NCBI GenBank assembly: GCA_964398485.1
Contig: CAYNMD010000013.1
Span: forward strand, 1-23,631
From: SSEF01 sp964398485
GTDB lineage: Bacteria > Patescibacteriota > Minisyncoccia > Moranbacterales > UBA1568
DNA length: 23,631 nucleotides
Reading direction: 5' to 3'
The position numbers and the translations under genes are program-made. The notes beneath the pieces were generated by a model. That model was not told where the DNA came from. It was given only the letters and a program-made list of their open reading frames with translations, and made no database searches. Shown here in pieces: positions 22,103 to 23,631 of this stretch (position 1 is its first letter; each line of letters starts with the position of its first letter).

Positions 22103-22817
22103 ATGGGCTTCCTTCTGGTCGTGCGTTTTTGACCTTGTTTTCCCGCTAACCTGTTTTGGTTGTGGTAAAGAAGGAGTACTGGCTTGCAAAAACTGTCTCT
22201 CACAAGTACCAGAGCCAGACTACCAGGTTTGTCCTATTTGCAAAGCGCCCTTCAGCCCCAACGGAGCTACTTGTAACAAATGTTCCTCTCTTACTGCTCT
22301 GGATGGCCTCTTCGTCGCTAGAGTATACCGCTTTCGACTCGTATCTGTCCTCATCCACGCCCTTAAATATCGTTTTCTCCAAAAAGCAGCACGACCACTT
22401 GCTCTCCTCGTTGAAGAAAGCCTCAATCATCATTCTCTCCCTCTCCCAGATCTTCTCATCCCCGTACCACTCCATCCCAGACGGCTTCGCTACCGTGGTT
22501 TTAATCAGTCTTCCCTTCTCGCTGAAATACTCCAAAAAAGACTCACTCCCGGGGGAATACGCATCCCCATTGATACTGAAAGACTCAAACGAATACGACT
22601 CACCAAACCTCAAATGAAAACTGATACCAAGGAAGAGCGTATCAAAAATTTAAAAGATGCCTTCCAGGTTGATCTCGAGGTAGTAGGGCCACTACTCGGA
22701 AAATATGTCTGGCTCATAGATGATGTCGCTACCACCGGCACCACCCTCGATGAATGCGCTCGCGCCCTCAAACAGGCTGGAGTAAAAAAAGTCTGGGGAG
22801 TAGTAATTGCCCGCTAG
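22077..22817 (+). CDS. comF: ComF family protein (phosphoribosyltransferase-like)
   Basis: The 246-residue protein has an N-terminal zinc-binding region with paired cysteines (CFGCGKEGVLACKNC, CPICKAPF, CNKC) and a C-terminal phosphoribosyltransferase fold with the PRPP loop VWLIDDVATTGTTLDE (about residues 211-226). PVPLHPRRLRYRGFNQS is the other ComF hallmark. ComF aids uptake of single-stranded DNA in natural transformation, probably with a helicase and primosome factors. Its ATG lies inside the end of clpC in another frame, so translation is probably coupled. With the adjacent pilus locus it hints at competence. Confidence 0.93.
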   Translation: MEPSVLKSKWASFWSCVFDLVFPLTCFGCGKEGVLACKNCLSQVPEPDYQVCPICKAPFSPNGATCNKCSSLTALDGLFVARVYRFRLVSVLIHALKYRFLQKAARPLALLVEESLNHHSLPLPDLLIPVPLHPRRLRYRGFNQSSLLAEILQKRLTPGGIRIPIDTERLKRIRLTKPQMKTDTKEERIKNLKDAFQVDLEVVGPLLGKYVWLIDDVATTGTTLDECARALKQAGVKKVWGVVIAR

Positions 22818-22823
22818 ACATTC

Positions 22824-22852
22824 TTGATAATGCCCCTCACTCATGCTAAGGT
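22824..22852 (+). promoter_or_regulatory. Promoter of tRNA-Ser
   Basis: TTGATA (22824-22829), 17-base spacer ending in TGC, TAAGGT (22847-22852). The box ends 16 bases before the mature tRNA 5' end. Confidence 0.55.
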
Positions 22853-22868
22853 AAGGAGCGTAGTAAAT

Positions 22869-22956
22869 GGAAAGGTGGCCGAGCTGGTTGAAGGCACCAC
22901 ACTGCTAACGTGGCAGGGCTTAATCGCTCTCGCGGGTTCGAATCCCGCCCTTTCCG
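22869..22956 (+). tRNA. tRNA-Ser (anticodon GCU)
   Basis: An 88-base class II tRNA. The acceptor stem is perfect (GGAAAGG with CCTTTCC), the discriminator base is G as usual for serine, the anticodon loop is CTGCTAA with GCT at positions 34-36, and there is a long variable arm. The T arm is GCGGG-TTCGAAT-CCCGC. CCA is not encoded (the next bases are CCC), so it must be added by nucleotidyltransferase. It reads AGC and AGT codons. Confidence 0.96.
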
Positions 22957-22966
22957 CCCTCTTTCT

Positions 22967-23001
22967 CTCTCAAATAAAGCCCTCTTGCGCTTTTTTGAGA
23001 G
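22967..23001 (+). other. Long hairpin after tRNA-Ser
   Basis: CTCTCAAA-T-AAAGC pairs with GCTTT-TTTGAGAG across an 8-base loop, giving 13 pairs with one bulge. No T-tract follows, so a canonical terminator is unlikely; it could protect or process the tRNA 3' end, or fold in the leader of the SWIB gene. Confidence 0.55.
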
Positions 23002-23044
23002 TCGTGTACCCTAGAGGAGTAGTTAATTAGGTAATGATGAAACT

Positions 23045-23293
23045 ATGACCAACGCGGCATTTATGAAGCCGATGAAGCTGAGCGCTGAGCTCGCAGCAGT
23101 CGTGGGAGAAGGTCCGATGCCTCGATCGGAAGTAACCAAAAAAATCTGGGCTTACATCAAGGAACACGGTCTCCAGGATAGTCAGAACAAGCGTAACATC
23201 AACGCTGATGAAAAGCTCAAGGTCGTTTTCGGAGGAAAGTCTCAGGTTTCAATGTTTGAGATGACCAAGCTTGTTAGCCAACACCTCTCATAA
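23045..23293 (+). CDS. Small SWIB/MDM2-domain protein
   Basis: The 82-residue protein is essentially a single SWIB domain: FMKPMKLSAELAAVVGEG, PRSEVTKKIWAYIKEHGLQD, KRNINADEKLKVVFGG, and the final FEMTKLVSQHL helix. This domain is best known from eukaryotic SWI/SNF complexes and MDM2. Stand-alone bacterial versions occur in Chlamydia (also fused to topoisomerase I) and in CPR genomes, with a presumed DNA-associated role. The partner is unknown. It lies between tRNA-Ser and a terminator, so it is likely a single-gene unit. Confidence 0.92.
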   Translation: MTNAAFMKPMKLSAELAAVVGEGPMPRSEVTKKIWAYIKEHGLQDSQNKRNINADEKLKVVFGGKSQVSMFEMTKLVSQHLS

Positions 23294-23311
23294 ACTTTTC
23301 TGATCTCAATA

Positions 23312-23349
23312 CAAAGTGTGGTACCCTAGAGGGGCCACATTTTGTTTTT
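23312..23349 (+). terminator. Rho-independent terminator after the SWIB gene
   Basis: CAAAGTGTGG (23312-23321) pairs with CCACATTTTG (23335-23344) over 10 bp with one G-U pair; an inner CCC/GGG can extend it. TTTTT follows. It ends only 11 bases before the pirin ATG. Confidence 0.75.
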
Positions 23350-23360
23350 GTTGTATTCCT

Positions 23361-23631
23361 ATGAAATTTCGTCTCTTTCCAGCTGCCGAGCGAGGTCACA
23401 TTACCTGGGACTGGCTCGATACCTATCATAGCTTCAGCTTTGGTCATTTCTACCGCCCTGATCTGATGGGTTTTGGCACGCTCCGAGTGGTCAACGATGA
23501 CACTATTGCTCCCGGAAGCGGTTTCGACACCCATAGCCATAGTAATATGGAAATCATCACCATCCCTCTCTCTGGCGCTGTGGAGCATCAGGATAATATC
23601 GGTGCTCATGGAGTCACTCCCGCTGGATCGG
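23361..23631 (+). CDS. Pirin family protein (5' part only)
   Basis: The frame is open from ATG to the window end (90 codons), so the gene is partial. The N-terminal cupin of pirin is clear: ERGHITWDWLDTYHSFSFG, MGFGTLRVVNDDTIAPGSGF, then DTHSHSNMEIITIPLSGAVE. The HxH pair is part of the metal site in pirins and their bacterial relatives such as YhhW, which can have quercetin dioxygenase activity. The remaining metal ligands and second cupin lie beyond the window. The cellular role is not known from context. Confidence 0.9.
   Translation, partial: MKFRLFPAAERGHITWDWLDTYHSFSFGHFYRPDLMGFGTLRVVNDDTIAPGSGFDTHSHSNMEIITIPLSGAVEHQDNIGAHGVTPAGS

Noticed and set aside
22824..23030. 68-codon ORF across the tRNA-Ser region
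   Set aside because: It reads straight through a structurally complete tRNA and its promoter, and has no recognisable protein feature.
1..23631. CRISPR arrays, insertion sequences, integrases or prophage genes
   Set aside because: No regularly spaced repeats, transposase motifs or phage structural genes were seen on either strand.

Overview
The window reads as a chromosomal segment of a Patescibacteria/CPR-type bacterium, most like Parcubacteria. This placement is an inference from gene content and was not tested with a tree. Supporting signs are a compact layout, few Shine-Dalgarno sites, a type IV pilus locus without a secretin, a small stand-alone SWIB protein, a standard genetic code, and several small membrane proteins of unknown function. 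Almost everything up to about 19.47 kb lies on the minus strand; the last 4 kb is on the plus strand.

Region 1 (1-2648, minus) holds deoxynucleotide genes. dcd ends in a terminator and is followed by a promoter and a tight thyA - folA - P-loop nucleotide kinase operon. Together they cover dCTP to dUMP, dUMP to dTMP, recycling of dihydrofolate, and probably a monophosphate kinase step. The kinase gene is cut short by two in-frame stops.

Region 2 (2687-5021, minus) is secE - nusG - rplK - rplA, behind an unusual control region with a consensus promoter, a terminator-like hairpin and a nested palindrome. A 55-codon two-helix membrane ORF follows the rplA terminator. Region 3 (5077-9483, minus) is ligA - gatC - gatA followed by a membrane-anchored protein with a HEPN-like motif.

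Region 4 (9547-19471, minus) is the pilus assembly locus, in transcription order: pilM, pilN, pilO, pilB, pilT, pilC, a strongly expressed major pilin with its own promoter, ribosome site and terminator, the prepilin peptidase, and three minor pilins. The pilin gene is interrupted by exactly 100 Ns flanked by the same 21 bases. Removing one copy plus the Ns restores a perfect 126-residue pilin.

Region 5 (19616-23631, plus) starts from the divergent intergenic region with a ClpC-type ATPase overlapping comF, then tRNA-Ser(GCU), a SWIB-domain protein and the start of a pirin gene. ComF next to a pilus locus suggests DNA-uptake competence. No CRISPR array, insertion sequence or phage gene was seen, and no gene-free stretch exceeds 300 bases.
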